From: Tubulanus polymorphus
Taxonomy: Eukaryota > Nemertea > Palaeonemertea > Tubulaniformes > Tubulanidae
Length of the DNA stretch: 64,000 bases
Assembly: GCF_964204645.1 (NCBI RefSeq)
Contig: NC_134027.1
Span: 13,628,485 to 13,692,484 of the forward strand
Direction: 5' to 3'
Of this stretch, positions 47,685 through 59,237 are shown one piece after another. The notes below the pieces were generated by a model. It worked only from the letters and a program-made list of their open reading frames with translations, had not been told where the DNA came from and did no database searches. The position numbers were made by a program, and so were the translations under genes. Numbering within the stretch: the stretch's first letter is position 1; each line of letters opens with the position of its first letter.

Positions 47685-47889
47685 GCCTAAGTCTGTGGTC
47701 CTCCCAATCAACATCGTCATAGAAGATTTGCCGGCAGATGTAAAACATTATAACCACTTAATACCACAGTATAATCTACCAATGCTTCAAGGCCCATGGG
47801 CCTCTTGTTGTTCCTGTATTAGCCCTGCTACACCATCTACATGAACTGGATTTTAAAAACCCTCAAACTTTTCAAAGAACACCGTTTAC

Positions 47890-48175
47890 CCTTTAAAGAG
47901 AGAACATTGATCTGAAATGTCTGACAATTTTTTCGGGAACAGTATACCAAAATGACAGCCGAAAAATTTGGACATCAAAACAGGCAAAGCTCTTCAAAGT
48001 CTTTTGAAATATGTTTACAAATGACTCATTTACCTTTAAAGAGAGAATAGTGATCTTAAATGTCTGACAATATTTTCGGGAACAGCATTCCAAAGTGACA
48101 TTCGAAAAAATTGGATATCAAAACAGGCAAAGCTCTTCAAAGTCTGTTGAAATATGTTTACAAATGACTATGGGA
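47890..48175 (+). repeat. Two-copy tandem repeat, unit about 143 bases
   Basis: CCTTTAAAGAGAGAA starts at 47890 and again at 48033. Both units contain TGTCTGACAAT, TTTTCGGGAACAG and AAACAGGCAAAGCTCTTCAA. Confidence 0.9.
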
Positions 48176-49255
48176 TTGTGGATTTGTTTATTCTCTAGAA
48201 TTATCTCATGAGTTGTATGCTCTTGTATTGTCTAAATAAAATGCTTCAATGTGGAAATTAGTTCTGACATGTTGTAATGTAAACATTGACTTCAATATCA
48301 TGCGAAAATATTCACTCTTTAATGCAACAAGACTTCAAAACTGATTTTTCAGCGCTCGTTTCTATATTTTCTAATAGCAAGTTTGGAAAAGTCTTGTTCT
48401 TTATTCAATCTGGCCTGTAGCCATAGTAAAAGCAGCTGGGACCAGTAAGTCAGTGATGCTCAGTGAGAGCTTAGCCATTACAAGCTATCAGTACATATAA
48501 ATGTCGTAGATAGTGGCTCTTTGTGTGTGAAATACAATGGTCATAACCACTGGGATAGACTTAAGTTATGAGAGCGATCCATCGGTAAAAGGTGAATTAG
48601 CTCTGTCTGTTACAGGTTTGTTTCCATGTTCTTATGTGTAATTGATGCCTATATCCAACCATATACCTGGGTGGTGTAACTAGAATTTTAATTGTGGAAA
48701 TCATCCTGGCCATAATGATGACTGTTAATTCATTGCCTGCCAAAACTGTACTGGTACGGTTGACTTCTTTCTTAACTTTAACGATAGATGGCGAATTCAT
48801 CGCACAACACCCAGTTAGTTTAATGCCTTTACTACTAAAAAAAACTATCATCATTCGTTCAATGCAGTGTGTTAGTGACGTCATCTATTGAAATGGAGTC
48901 TGAACACGCATGAATGGGCATATTTTATGCAAAATACCCCCTCTGCACTAGTGATTGCTGCAGATTTTATCACTTTTAGGAGAAATGCTGCTTATTTTAC
49001 ATGAAAAAGCAAGACCAGATGAACAAAATAAAACAAATTTGATGATGATATCTCTTTTAGTTTTTGTTTTACGAATCTCTGAAAAACACTGAAATCCTGG
49101 CAAAGCGCAGCATTTCCTGAAAAATAGGCCCGGCAGGCAAAGAGTTAAGATGACAAATTCATTGATAAATATTTTCAATATTTAACATAATGTTAGGGCT
49201 GTGTCTGTGTGCATTATGACTTGTTAGTAATTGGTTTCAATTCTTTTTGTGACAG

Positions 49256-49439
49256 CTTAATCATTATAAACTTCCTGGCAGTAACGAATGTCGGCCATGT
49301 GATTGCTATACACTTGGATCTGTTAGTCGTAAATGTGACCCTCGGAATGGACAGTGTCATTGCAAGGATGGTGTTACTGGACGGCAATGTGACAGGTGCT
49401 ATAGTCGTTATGGGGAAATAACATTACAAGGATGTCAAA
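49256..49439 (+). CDS. CELSR: CELSR exon: laminin-type EGF
   Basis: Phase 0 to phase 1. It encodes NECRPCDCYTLGS, SRKCDPRNGQCHCKDG and GRQCDRCYSRYGE, the eight-cysteine laminin EGF pattern that precedes HormR in CELSR proteins. The acceptor is TTTTTGTGACAG and the donor GTAAGT at 49440. Confidence 0.95.
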
Positions 49440-49556
49440 GTAAGTTTATATATTTAAATTGCTCAACCCACAGAACATTAAAGGCAGTAGAAGTTTTGTT
49501 GGTTTCTCATGGGGTCAAGTTCAAATCATGACTAGAGAGCTGCCAACTGTTCTGAT

Positions 49557-49960
49557 TTTTAGCCCACTCGGGACTTAAGTCCCAGCGGGCTATTGCGTTC
49601 ACTTTTCGTCCGTCGTCTGTCCGTAGACTGAATCCAGTTATTTTGGGAAGTTTTGAAGACGCTACAATGTACTGTCTTGATATTTGGGTTACACATGTAT
49701 CTACCCTAGGCACATCTTCAGCCCAAAAACTGGCTCTGTCAGAATCAAGATGGCCGACTGGCAGCCATTGTTGTTTGCCAAAATCAGCACTTTTTATACG
49801 TTTTTGAACTTTTTGAGGGAAATTTTGAAGACGCTTTGATCAATTACCTTGATCTTTCGTATTTATTTGAATCCCCCCAGGGCCCATTTTTTACTTCACA
49901 CCATTTTGGCGAGCCACTGGACCATTGATCCTTTATCTTTATCTACTTTTAGATATATAT
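49557..49960 (+). repeat. Family-3 repeat (TAGCCCACTCGGGACTTAAG), copy 1
   Basis: Begins TTTTAGCCCACTCGGGACTT with the palindrome GGGACTTAAGTCCC, then CGTTCACTTTTCGTCCGTC, then CAAAAACTGGCTC and GATGGCCGACTGGCAGCC. It lies 117 bases after the laminin EGF exon. Confidence 0.85.
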
Positions 49961-49998
49961 TTTAGGGTAGTATTCAGAGTTAGATTTTTATGGACTTT

Positions 49999-50228
49999 TT
50001 AGCCCACTTGGGACTTAAGTCCCAGCGGGCTATTGCGTTCACTTTTCGTCCGTCCGTAGACGGAATCCAGTTATTTTGGGAAGTTTTAAAGACGCTTCAA
50101 GGTTGTGTCTTGATATTTGGTTTATACATGTATCTACCCTAGACACATCTTCAGCCCAAAAAATGGCCCTCTCAGATTCAAGATGGCCGACTGGCAGCCA
50201 TTGTTGTTTGCCAAAATCAGCACATCAC
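49999..50228 (+). repeat. Family-3 repeat, copy 2
   Basis: Direct repeat of copy 1 starting TTTTAGCCCACTTGGGACTT. It is cut at GCCAAAATCAGCAC, after which unrelated sequence follows. Confidence 0.85.
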
Positions 50229-51944
50229 GTGTTGCTTATGACGTAGAGGGTATAGTGATCGACGGAAGTGCCATTTTTAAAATCGTTGTATCGTGGATGT
50301 TAACTTTAGAGGACCGTACGAAGTCTCTTTAAAGGTGAGTGTCAACATATATGGTGACTTAACCTAATTCTTTGTGAGCGCATAGAGGCCCTGTGAGAAT
50401 CTAGAGACGTTCGCAGCATTGAAAATTACGCAATGGTCCGCTCGACACGCACACACATGCTGTCAGTTTGACTTACGTGACCAAATACAGCCGCCATGAA
50501 TCGGAAGCAATCCACTTCAAATTAAGGTATTTGGCGTCGGATTCTGTACCGAAAATCCCGGATTGTTACACTGCATAGTTTTTTTAGTAGGGTTCTTTTA
50601 ACATTTTGCCTATAAGCCATTTGATTGACACGTGGGGCGGGGCTTGCGATCTGCCGATGACGTCAGATGTAAACAATAATATAACCACGTGCATCGCGCA
50701 CATGTGTAAACAAACCTGGCAACAAATTAGATTTTTTGGCGCCAAAACTTTTTTGATTTTTTCTTTTGTCCAATGATTTTTCAACTGGAGCCAACTGCTA
50801 TGCCATTAGATTGTACAATCAAGTATTCACGTTTTATAGACTCTCTCTGAAATAATTCTTGTCCAGGGGTTATGTATTGAAATATCTATTGTCGTTGTTT
50901 TTGTTTTTTTTTTAAATTTTTAGGACATAAACAGCCTAGAAGAAACATCATCTGGCAGACACACATTTGACTACAGATCATATCCTGTTGTAAAATGTGT
51001 TTAATAATATTTTACTCAAGTTTTCTTGCCATTAATACTTCCTGACTACTTTTATTTTATGGTTATCTAAGTGCAAGGCAAACATTGGTGGGGTTCCTTT
51101 GGCCCTCCGAATATATAGGACCAAAAGGGGTATTTTATGCCATTTGAATTTATTTTTGCTTAGCAAATCTATTCAAATACTTTTTGGCGGGCAAAATTCA
51201 AATTCTGAAGGGTAGGACTAGTCCAACCCCTAAATCCACTTGCATTCAGTCTCATGAGAACTAACTTAAAACGTTAAAACCTTCACCGGCCTCCTACTCA
51301 ATTTTTTGAATAGATGTAAAACTTATGGCAGAATTTATGGTTGATTCCTCGATTTTTGAATCCCAAGGAATAATTTTTAAATTACGCAATAGGATGACAC
51401 TTGAATAGCCGGTATTCAAATTTTTCCAATCAATGTGGGAGGTGTCTGGGTCTACATGCGTTTCACAAACGAACGTCCTCTTTTAAAGTTTCTTTCTAGT
51501 TGTATATGGTCACCAGGGGGCGTTGAGTATTGAAATTGTTAGATTGTTGAGCATTTTAAACCACTTCCCAAGTGGGCATGGTGTCCCTGGACCCCTAGTT
51601 TGCTTAAGCTAAGTCCATTTTGCTATCACGTATGAAACTTTCATCCTTTGGTACAAAGTAACTTTTGAACAAAGCAACTTTCAGAACATTCAATGCAGTA
51701 ATGAAATCCCTTACCCTATTGAATTTCATGGGAATGTGTTGCTTATTTTTATCTTCAAGATGTAGTCATGAAGGTTATGGGATGGTAGTGAGTCGATGAC
51801 GTCATTTTCGTGTCACCACTTATAACTTGTTGGTGGGAGTTCAGACAAAGATTTGTCGAACGAATAAATACTTTAATCTTGTTAATGCAGAGTGTGAAAT
51901 TTCGCTAGTAGATCATTCCGTTATTGCTAGATAGAAAATAAAGA

Positions 51945-52080
51945 GTATCATGTCTTGATATTTCAGTTATGTATGTATCTACCCTAGACACATCTTAGGC
52001 CCAAAACTGGCCCATTCAGATTCAAGATGGCCAACTGGCAGCCATTGTTGTTCTGAAATCAGCACTTTTTACACATTTTT
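51945..52080 (+). repeat. Family-3 fragment
   Basis: Middle of family 3 (ATGTATCTACCCTAGACACA, GATGGCCAACTGGCAGCC), abutting a family-1 copy at 52080. A family-3-like 3' end (AAGTGGGCATGGTGTCCCTG) lies earlier, at about 51540-51600. Confidence 0.75.
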
Positions 52081-53015
52081 TGGCCAGCCGTAGGCTGAGT
52101 CTATCATTATACAAATGGAGTGAATTTAATTGACATGGTTTCCAGAGCTAAGGCCCTTTGACTGTCCAACTGACCATATACTCATACAAATCATACATTA
52201 AAGTCATTATCCATTCTCCAAATCCTAGCGAGCTGAATTTTAAAGGGGGCCTCGTAAAAATTCATATGAACTTTTTGGCTAAAATCTGAACCCAAAAATA
52301 TCGGCTTTTTTAAAGCCAATTACAGAGTTGCCACTTCTCCGGATTTCTCCGGAATTCCGGATTTAAAAAAAATCCAATTTCATTTCCGGATTTTCGGTAG
52401 AAGTCAAATAACCACAAAAGAAAACATCGCGAAAAAAATAAAATCAATTCGGGATTCGACCCTAAACATCAAAACGTAACGGCTCCGTAGAGGGTTCGAA
52501 AAAGCCGTATTGTGCTGCCACGTGGTGGCAACAACCCCGCAGTACACGATTAAACCATAGAACTATAACGGAATAGTTCCGTTATAGTTCCATAATTAAA
52601 CCAAGATGACGCGACGATCGAAATCGACTGACGCTTCGTTTGTTTTTGGCTCTGGTTTATATATGAGGTGTATTTGACGGAACCAATCGCTATTTGAAAA
52701 AATGATCTATACACATTGTTGTTATTGACATATCTTGGAGTGAGTGAGTGTATAACCTTTGAGAAAATGCTTACTGAAAGTTTGAAGCGACAGATTTTCA
52801 TTGGATTGTAATTGACAGACGTGAAAATTTATACACACTTCCGGTAATGAAAGTGAGGCCTATAACGCGTATTGCGCCAGAACGCATCTCCTGGCGTTCT
52901 AATTTCAAAAAATTTTCTGGGGAGGGCCCCCAGACCCTCGACTTATTTTCCGGATTTTTAGCTTCACTTAAGTGGCATCTCTGCAATTAGAAAACAAAGG
53001 CTCCTCTAACATTCG
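52080..53015 (+). repeat. Family-1 repeat split by a TIR element
   Basis: Reads GGCCAGCCGTAGGCTGAG to AAAGCCAATTA at 52322 and resumes ATTAGAAAACAAAGGCTCCTC at about 52986, exactly as uninterrupted copies do (9340, 58780). Confidence 0.85.
52323..52983. mobile_element. TIR element nested in family-1 repeat
   Basis: Left end CAGAGTTGCCACTT and right end AAGTGGCATCTCTG are inverted repeats with one mismatch. CAATTA is duplicated at 52317-52322 and 52984-52989. Length 661 bases, no transposase. It contains a perfect 14-base hairpin (52560-52573 with 52577-52590) and repeated CTCCGGA/TCCGGA motifs near the left end. CAGAG ends suggest a hAT relative, though the duplication is shorter than the usual eight. 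Confidence 0.85.
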
Positions 53016-53524
53016 TTAGGGTTAAATCTATCATAAAGAACAGTCAATAATTAGGCCCACTTTATACTCATTCCATTGGGCACATCCATGGATACGTGTC
53101 ATGGACTTCCATTTTGATCCCAATATTTACGGACATAGCAGGGTGACTAGGTTTCCAGAAAAATGGGGATGACTCATGGAATTCATTTCTCTTAATGAAA
53201 ACACAGGGTATTTGCATAAATTTAATAAAACTCTGGAAAACATAATGAAATAGTTTTTATCTTGGATTTTGTGTTTTCGTTGCAAATTGTGTTTTCTTCT
53301 TCAGCTTGCCCCTCATCAGAACTTTACAAACGCATGATCTTCATTTTATTTAATATTTACAGAAAAACTAAATACTTACGGGGCATGAAGGTGAAGTATT
53401 GTGGTCTCACTGGATAGCCCTGCCTTGCCAAATGTTGGATTTAATTCCTGTTACATAATTTTGGTTAGAGATGAGATGAAAAAAATTTATGTTAAACATA
53501 TTCTTGTGATTCAAATCTTTCAAG

Positions 53525-53626
53525 TTATCTACACGATGTGTCCCCGCAATTGGATTGATGGAATTCTGTGGCCAAGAACTAACTTCAGTAGTGTTGCTAC
53601 CAAGTCTTGTCCAAGAACATCAATTG
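53525..53626 (+). CDS. CELSR: CELSR exon: HormR domain first half
   Basis: Phase 1-1, 102 bases. It encodes YTMCPRNWIDGILWPRTNFS, then KSCPRTSIG: the first two cysteines and the W-x(5)-W-P-x-T core of a hormone-receptor (HormR) domain. The acceptor CTTTCAAG is less usual than CAG, but its phase joins GCQ to I-Y correctly. The donor is GTAAGG. Confidence 0.92.
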
Positions 53627-53754
53627 GTAAGGAAAAGATTAATCAACAAATTTTTTTATGGTTTATTAGATGTAACCATATAAAATCTATGCAATGAATA
53701 CTTTTGAGCATCATATTAAGCTAGATTTTGGCGCCTTGAATTTTGAAAATGTAA

Positions 53755-54470
53755 CAAATCTGTAGATTTATGATTGTTTTTCTGTACTGATGGAAATTAA
53801 TGGTAACAGCTTGATAATGTTTAATTTTAATGCACAGTGTATAAGTCGTATTAATTTCTTTTCAATACTGGTCTATTTGAATCATCGGGGAGACCCACTG
53901 CCAGGTATGATGAATCAGTGTGTGGTTACTACATGTATAACCCCCCTGAGATCGTGTCAATTGACGGATTTTCATACAAATTTCTTGGTTCAAAGGCCTT
54001 TTTGATTTACTTGCAGCAAAGGATCCTCCTCTGAAATTCTGCCAAAAAACATCACATTGAAAAAAGTTGTTATTTGATCATACTTAATTTTTTAAAAGAG
54101 AAGAATTTTCTTTTTTACATTTCTGTCTTAGTTTTCAATTCAATCATTTGCAAAAGAGTAAGTTTCCTCCCATCATTTGAATTCAATCAAATACAGTTTT
54201 CACTCTTTCTTATTTTCCCCAGTCCTTACAAGATTTTTCATGAATATAACTCAACGAAACAGGAAGCTATGTTCCCTTCTGTTTCAATAGGTCTGTGATC
54301 GTAAAAAAATCTATATTTCATTTTTCCTAAAACAAATTAAAAAGGCATTAGTGGCGTGTAGGCATATGGTCACTGGCTTGAAAATAAGCAAATTTCTTAA
54401 AATGTCGCTGCTGTGGTAGTGAGTTTGGCATAACATGGGCAGTGAATTGCAGTGCCACAAAGAACCCTGT
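53755..54470 (+). repeat. Family-7 repeat, copy 2
   Basis: Aligns in order with 63410-64000 (CTGTAGATTTATGA, TGTCAATTGAC, CATTTGAATTCAA, AGTGGCA or AGTGCCACAAAG near the end) and more weakly with 6490-6660. Confidence 0.7.
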
Positions 54471-55026
54471 TAAAACTGCTTTGATTGTTTACAAATGAAT
54501 GAAGGGAGGATATATTGCCGTAAAAAGGTTTTTCATGAGGGAAAAAGCCCTGGAAGTGCTTCTCAAATGGCCTTGAATTTTGGTTGTATTGGGGCTATGA
54601 AGCCCAGGCCCATACACAGGATTTTTTTTGGGGGGTTCTACTTGGGGAAAAAAGGGCAATATCACAAAAAAGGCACCCAAGATGGTGGTGTCAGTGGGCA
54701 GTACTGTGTAATCACGCCGCAGGGTGTGAGAAAATTTTTATATTTTATGTGTTTTTAGATCAGTTTCCTGCAATCCAAACCAAACAGGGTGGATCAATGG
54801 ACTACTGTAGCACAACAAAAGCGTTATCCACGAAAAACGAGGGGGGTCTGAGGTTCTTACGCTAAGCCTTAAATATTTAGTGTAATTATAGCAATATATA
54901 TGATTGTAGCAACATTGTATACAAGAAGATTTCATTGGTGCTGTATGATTATTAAAGTGAAAAGTGGAGTCGAATGTTTTTTAACATGGAATCATATTTT
55001 TTACTGTGAAAAGGTTCTCTCCACAG

Positions 55027-55121
55027 GCAGAGTGACTCGTAGATGTAGCGCAAAAAACGGCTGGTATATGCCTGATATGTTCAATTGTTTATCGTTGAAT
55101 TTAGTCAATTTAAAGAATGAG
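55027..55121 (+). CDS. CELSR: CELSR exon: HormR second half
   Basis: Phase 1 to phase 0 after TCTCCACAG, ending at GTAAGT. It encodes RVTRRCSAKNGWYMPDMFNC, which supplies the last two HormR cysteines, followed by the start of the GAIN domain helix (LSLNLVNLKNE). Confidence 0.92.
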
Positions 55122-55424
55122 GTAAGTTGATACTTTCTGAGAAAAAAATATTAGTGAATGTATAAGCCCATTGCTAATGATATTGCCCATTGGCTGAAGG
55201 ACGTGAGGAGTGTCATAGCTCCCATCAGTCTGTTGGTTGGTTCGTAGGTCTGTGTACCCGTAATATACATTTTATGAAATTTTTCTGGACGGAAAGGGGA
55301 AAAAGAAATAATAATCAGCAGAATTACAGGAGAGTTTTTCGACAAAGATGGTATGTTTTACTCAGTGTCTGCCGTGGGCCATGACCTTGTGACATTGGGA
55401 TGCAGCCTTGATCGTGATAGGTTT

Positions 55425-55748
55425 TTAGGAATGAAATTTTATTCTGCTAAAAATATTAAACCCAATTCAATTTTACTTTATTGAACATTCAAAATATCAA
55501 ATCCAAATTGATTTTGTTTTATTGAGCATATTTCAGAAAATTCAATTATATTCCGCATTCAAATCAATAAGACCAAGGGAAACGAGTCATCTGAGGTATT
55601 TGTTACTGCCAGCTCTTAAAAATACGATTGAACTGTGTATTGACTCTTGAGCGGGGAGTGTATTTTCACAAATATATCCTCAGAATGCATCATTTGCCAT
55701 TTATGAAAAGCCGACAGGCTGGCCATAGTGCCCCTTGGGGCTCTTGTT
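55425..55748 (+). repeat. Family-1 repeat, 3' fragment
   Basis: Contains TTCAATTTTACTTTATTGAA and ends GACAGGCTGGCCATAGTG...GGGGCTCTTG, as in the 21060 copy. Confidence 0.75.
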
Positions 55749-56218
55749 CTTAATTTTATTGCAAGTATGTACAACCATACGATGAAGGTCGTCGGCCATC
55801 AAAATGACAGTCATCTTGAATTTCTTGTATGCCTTAATTTTCTTGTAAGTCAATGATCAGCTCTGCTGTTTATGAAGTATGAATGTGTTTGTCAGCTATC
55901 TTCAATTTCTTGCTCCTTTTCTGTTAGCTTACCCCGGGGAGATACACCTAGCATTGCCACATCCTTGTCTGATATCTGTCATACAAAAAAATGATTTGGT
56001 TAACTCATGTTGAAAATGCTTCTGTAGGTTATTATGATTATATTGAACCGTAAAATAGGAATTCAAATAATTGATCTGTCAATGGCCTTTTATGAAATGT
56101 TGTTTTGTGGAATGGGCACTTGGTCTTTAATACTGTAAAATTCTTGAAATCTAATGCTGTTACTGTTATATCTTGATGTGCTTCTATTTATGAGGCCGGT
56201 GTTAAATTATAACTACAG

Positions 56219-56428
56219 TTGATGAAAGTCGAATCTCACAAAATGAAATTTACCACTTATCTTGCTGGACTTCGAGCTCACCAACTGAGAAAGGCGCTGG
56301 AGGATACAAGCATTCTTTATGGCAGTGATATTGATGTTTCATATCGGCTTCTCAAACAGCTTTTGCTTTATGAAAACAGTCTTAGTGGTCTTGAGCTTAC
56401 TCATACACAGAACAAAAATTATATCGAG
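56219..56428 (+). CDS. CELSR: CELSR exon: GAIN subdomain A, part 1
   Basis: Phase 0-0, 210 bases, after AACTACAG and before GTAAGT. The helical sequence includes LYGSDIDVSYRLLKQLLLYE. The L-(Y/F)G-x-D-(V/I)-x-x-(A/S)Y-x-L-L pattern matches the alpha-helical GAIN subdomain of CELSR receptors. Confidence 0.9.
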
Positions 56429-56590
56429 GTAAGTCTTACGATTGTAAAGAATGTATTTATGTCAATAATATTTGTCAATTCATCCAAAAACTGTTTCGGA
56501 ATAAGTAAAGAACAGCAAAAAAGTCAGATTATCATATTACATTACTTTTAGCTGCCTCATAGATTGGCCACATTTGTTCTTTCATTTCAG

Positions 56591-56774
56591 AACCTTCTAC
56601 ATGCGATGAATTATATATTTGACTTGAAATATAAAAATGAATGGATAGTTATACAAAATAGTTCTGCTGGAGCAGAAGAGTTGATGATGTTGATGGAACG
56701 ATACTCTCATAAGCTGGCAATGAATATGGCTCCTACTCACTTTCCGGCTTTTGATATTGTTGTCTCACGTATAG
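56591..56774 (+). CDS. CELSR: CELSR exon: GAIN subdomain A, part 2 (last exon seen)
   Basis: Phase 0 to phase 1 after TCATTTCAG; the donor is GTACTT. It encodes NEWIVIQNSSAGAEELMMLM and later PAFDIVVSRI, fitting the end of the helical GAIN subdomain. A piggyBac-like element starts only 49 bases after the donor. The remaining GAIN, GPS and seven-helix exons were searched for in 56775-64000 and not found. Confidence 0.88.
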
Positions 56775-56822
56775 GTACTTAAACATTTGTTCAGCCATCT
56801 ATAACAGTGTTGAGGGGTTTAA

Positions 56823-58196
56823 AGGGTAACTGACACTTTTTTAAAGATTTTCTACTTATTACACTAAACGATAGATAATAGGATAGATGATTTCATGATA
56901 AGAAAAATCTTTTCAATCTAGTCAGAATTGATGGTTTTGATGTTCAGTGTATACATTGATTCTGCTGAACATGTGGTACGTCATTGAAGGGACGGCTCGA
57001 AAATAAGAAATAATAAATAGGAAATAAGCTACAAGAGCAATTCAACTTAATTTTATACCTATTTGGCATTCGCCTCTTGATTTTGAAAGTCTACATAACA
57101 AAGATTAAAATAAGCTGTTGAACGGACCACATCCGTTCAAACTAAGCGCAAAAAATAGGATTTGAATAGCAATCCATGGCATTTTCTAGTAGACAGCAAG
57201 GAACACGGATGTATAAATCATCGTTTTAGATTATCATTAAGTGATAGTAAGTAAGATCATGATTATATCTAATACCAAGGATGTTTCGACTTATGAACTG
57301 ATGAATCTTAGACAGAATTACCGGCAGGAATAATTTCCATTCTTAGCTTGAAATACACGTCGTATTGGTAGCGGCTTTGGTCACGAAATTAGAATATTTC
57401 CTCATCCGTCCTATTTTTGACTAATGTTTGTGAAAGGTTTGTGATGTAATCTATCGAAACTCTTCTGCAGGGTAGAACCTCAATCGAAAAACATCATTCC
57501 TTTGAATGTTTGTTGTAATGGCTGTAGAAATTTATTGAAAGTTTTTGTAGAGTTTTGAAGTGTTAGTTTTCAAACTACTCAAGTCTTAAATGATTATGAA
57601 AAATAGTAAATAGTAAACGAATATGAATTTATTTATTCTTTAGTGAGATCGAAATCTTTGAGTGCGACACTGTATAGTACGCTTGTGGTGCTGAACTATA
57701 GGTGAACTATGGAACAGCAGTAACAGTGCTGAGAGCTTAGCATAGTGTACTTTAATAGCTTCATAGAAATCTGCATCTTCAATTTGATCGATTAAGCCTA
57801 TTCAAATTACTCATTGATTCTTTGAAATGGGTTTATGCAATAGACAATAGAGCCTTCTACCTCCCTGGCCAGTTTCAAAGCTGTAAAACAATCTTGCATT
57901 GAGATATAACAGAAAATACACGCTGTTTACTCAAAATTCAATGCATTTCTATAGACGCTATTTCTCAGCTGTCCCTTTAATCACGTTGTGGAGCGCACCT
58001 GCTGATTTAGCCGACGTTGAACAGTAAGCGATGTAAACAACGAAATGAGGTCAAAAATCATGTTACAAAATCACAAATTCCGCGTAAACTAAACAGAATT
58101 TTGGACAGAACGGTTGAAGATGAGTGTATAGATCAATAGAATACATCACATTTTGAAATTTAAAAAAAGTGTCAGTTACACACGGTTACACACCCT
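56823..58196. mobile_element. piggyBac-like element with TTAA duplications, 1.4 kb
   Basis: Flanked by TTAA at 56819-56822 and 58197-58200. The left end is AGGGTAACTGACACTTTTTT; the right end, read inward, is AGGGT, then about 14 extra bases, then GTAACTGACACTTTTTTT. No transposase frame was found. A block near 56990-57175 is an inverted copy of the window's first 230 bases. It starts 49 bases after the last CELSR exon seen. Confidence 0.75.
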
Positions 58197-58199
58197 TTA

Positions 58200-58400
58200 A
58201 ACACGGCAGCCCGCCATGCTACGGCACTTTACCGCCACGCTAATAAGATATACGCCTTGCTTAAAAAAATTCTGCCATGCTTAAAAAAATTATTGGGAGT
58301 TTATTTACTTATTTGGCTTTCTAAGACTGTCAAGTTCACAGGCTCAATTTTATTACCGGTGCATTAGTAATTATATAAACACATTCTCATAGTTACTTCA
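58200..58400 (+). repeat. Dispersed repeat, inverted copy of 4600-4795
   Basis: Shares GCCATGCTTAA.AAAA, GAGTTTATTTACTTAT, GGCTTTCTAAGACT and CTCAATTTTATTAC with the reverse strand of 4600-4795. It directly abuts the piggyBac-like element. Confidence 0.7.
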
Positions 58401-58565
58401 TAAAGTCTCTATACATCAATTGTTATGTTTCGCGCAAGCGGAGTACACATTTTGCAGTGTAGGGCCTATAAATATCCAGGGATTTCCCCGTGTGTAAGAA
58501 ATAAAAGAAATCAATGCCAACAAAGGTCAGCCGCTGGTTCGAATAAGCGAACCAGCGGCTTCAAT

Positions 58566-58924
58566 GTTTACTATACAAATGGAGCGAATTTAAATGACAT
58601 GGTTTCCAGAGTAAAGGCTCTTTGACTGTGCAACTGAGCATATATTCATACAAATCATTCATTAGAGCATTATCCATTCTCCAACCCCTATGAAAATGAA
58701 TTTTGAAAGAGGGCCTCGTTCAAATTCATATGAGCTTTTTTTGCGAAAATCTGATCGCAAAAATATCTTTTTTAAAAAGCCAATCAGAAAGCAAAGACTC
58801 CTCTATGATTGGCTTAGCCGCAGAGATTAGCAGGCGTTCACGTGAACCCGCATTATCGTCTACTGTTTTACTTCCGGGTCTTATTTTAAGATGACAGGCT
58901 GGCCCCCTTGGGGCTCTGGTTTTT
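58566..58924 (+). repeat. Family-1 repeat, internally deleted copy
   Basis: Follows the 9103 copy closely from ACTATACAAATGGAG to CTTCCGGGTCTTATTTTAAG, then jumps to the terminal GACAGGCTGGCC...GGGGCTCT. Confidence 0.85.
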
Positions 58925-59237
58925 TTTGGTTTACCTTTGTCAGCAGTATGAGGTTGGCATTGAGCCAATTCATGTAAAATCGGGGTACGTTTTTTTATTT
59001 GAGCATTCTTTTCATTGGTTCTCGGGTTAAACGACGTATAATCGATGCAATTGAAGACATGACGAACCTCCGTCGATGACATGGTCAACTCTGTTTAAAT
59101 TCGACGAAAAACTGTTTTTGGCGGGATAATTCTTAGCTCTTGCGTATAAAATTGCAATGACCTTGATTGGGGGGCGTCGTCTCTACGAGCGAATGTGATT
59201 GGATGTTTTTGGGATATACGGGGAATTCCGACCCTAC

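Larger units (their letters stand above)
523..56774 (+). other. CELSR: CELSR/Flamingo adhesion GPCR gene, 3'-incomplete locus
   Basis: This is the span of the coding exons listed below, with introns. The product is an atypical cadherin with a seven-pass C-terminus that acts at cell junctions in planar cell polarity through homophilic contacts between neighbouring cells (family knowledge). Splicing the exons in phase gives about 2,292 residues in the exact CELSR domain order: nine cadherin repeats, Flamingo box, EGF1-3, LamG1, EGF4, LamG2, EGF5-6, laminin EGF, HormR, GAIN start. Splice sites are GT/AG with matching phase at every junction except between the exons ending at 18386 and 22470. The GPS, transmembrane helices and tail lie beyond the window, so the gene is cut by the window edge and not shown to be truncated. 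Orthology to one vertebrate CELSR1-3 cannot be decided. Confidence 0.95.
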
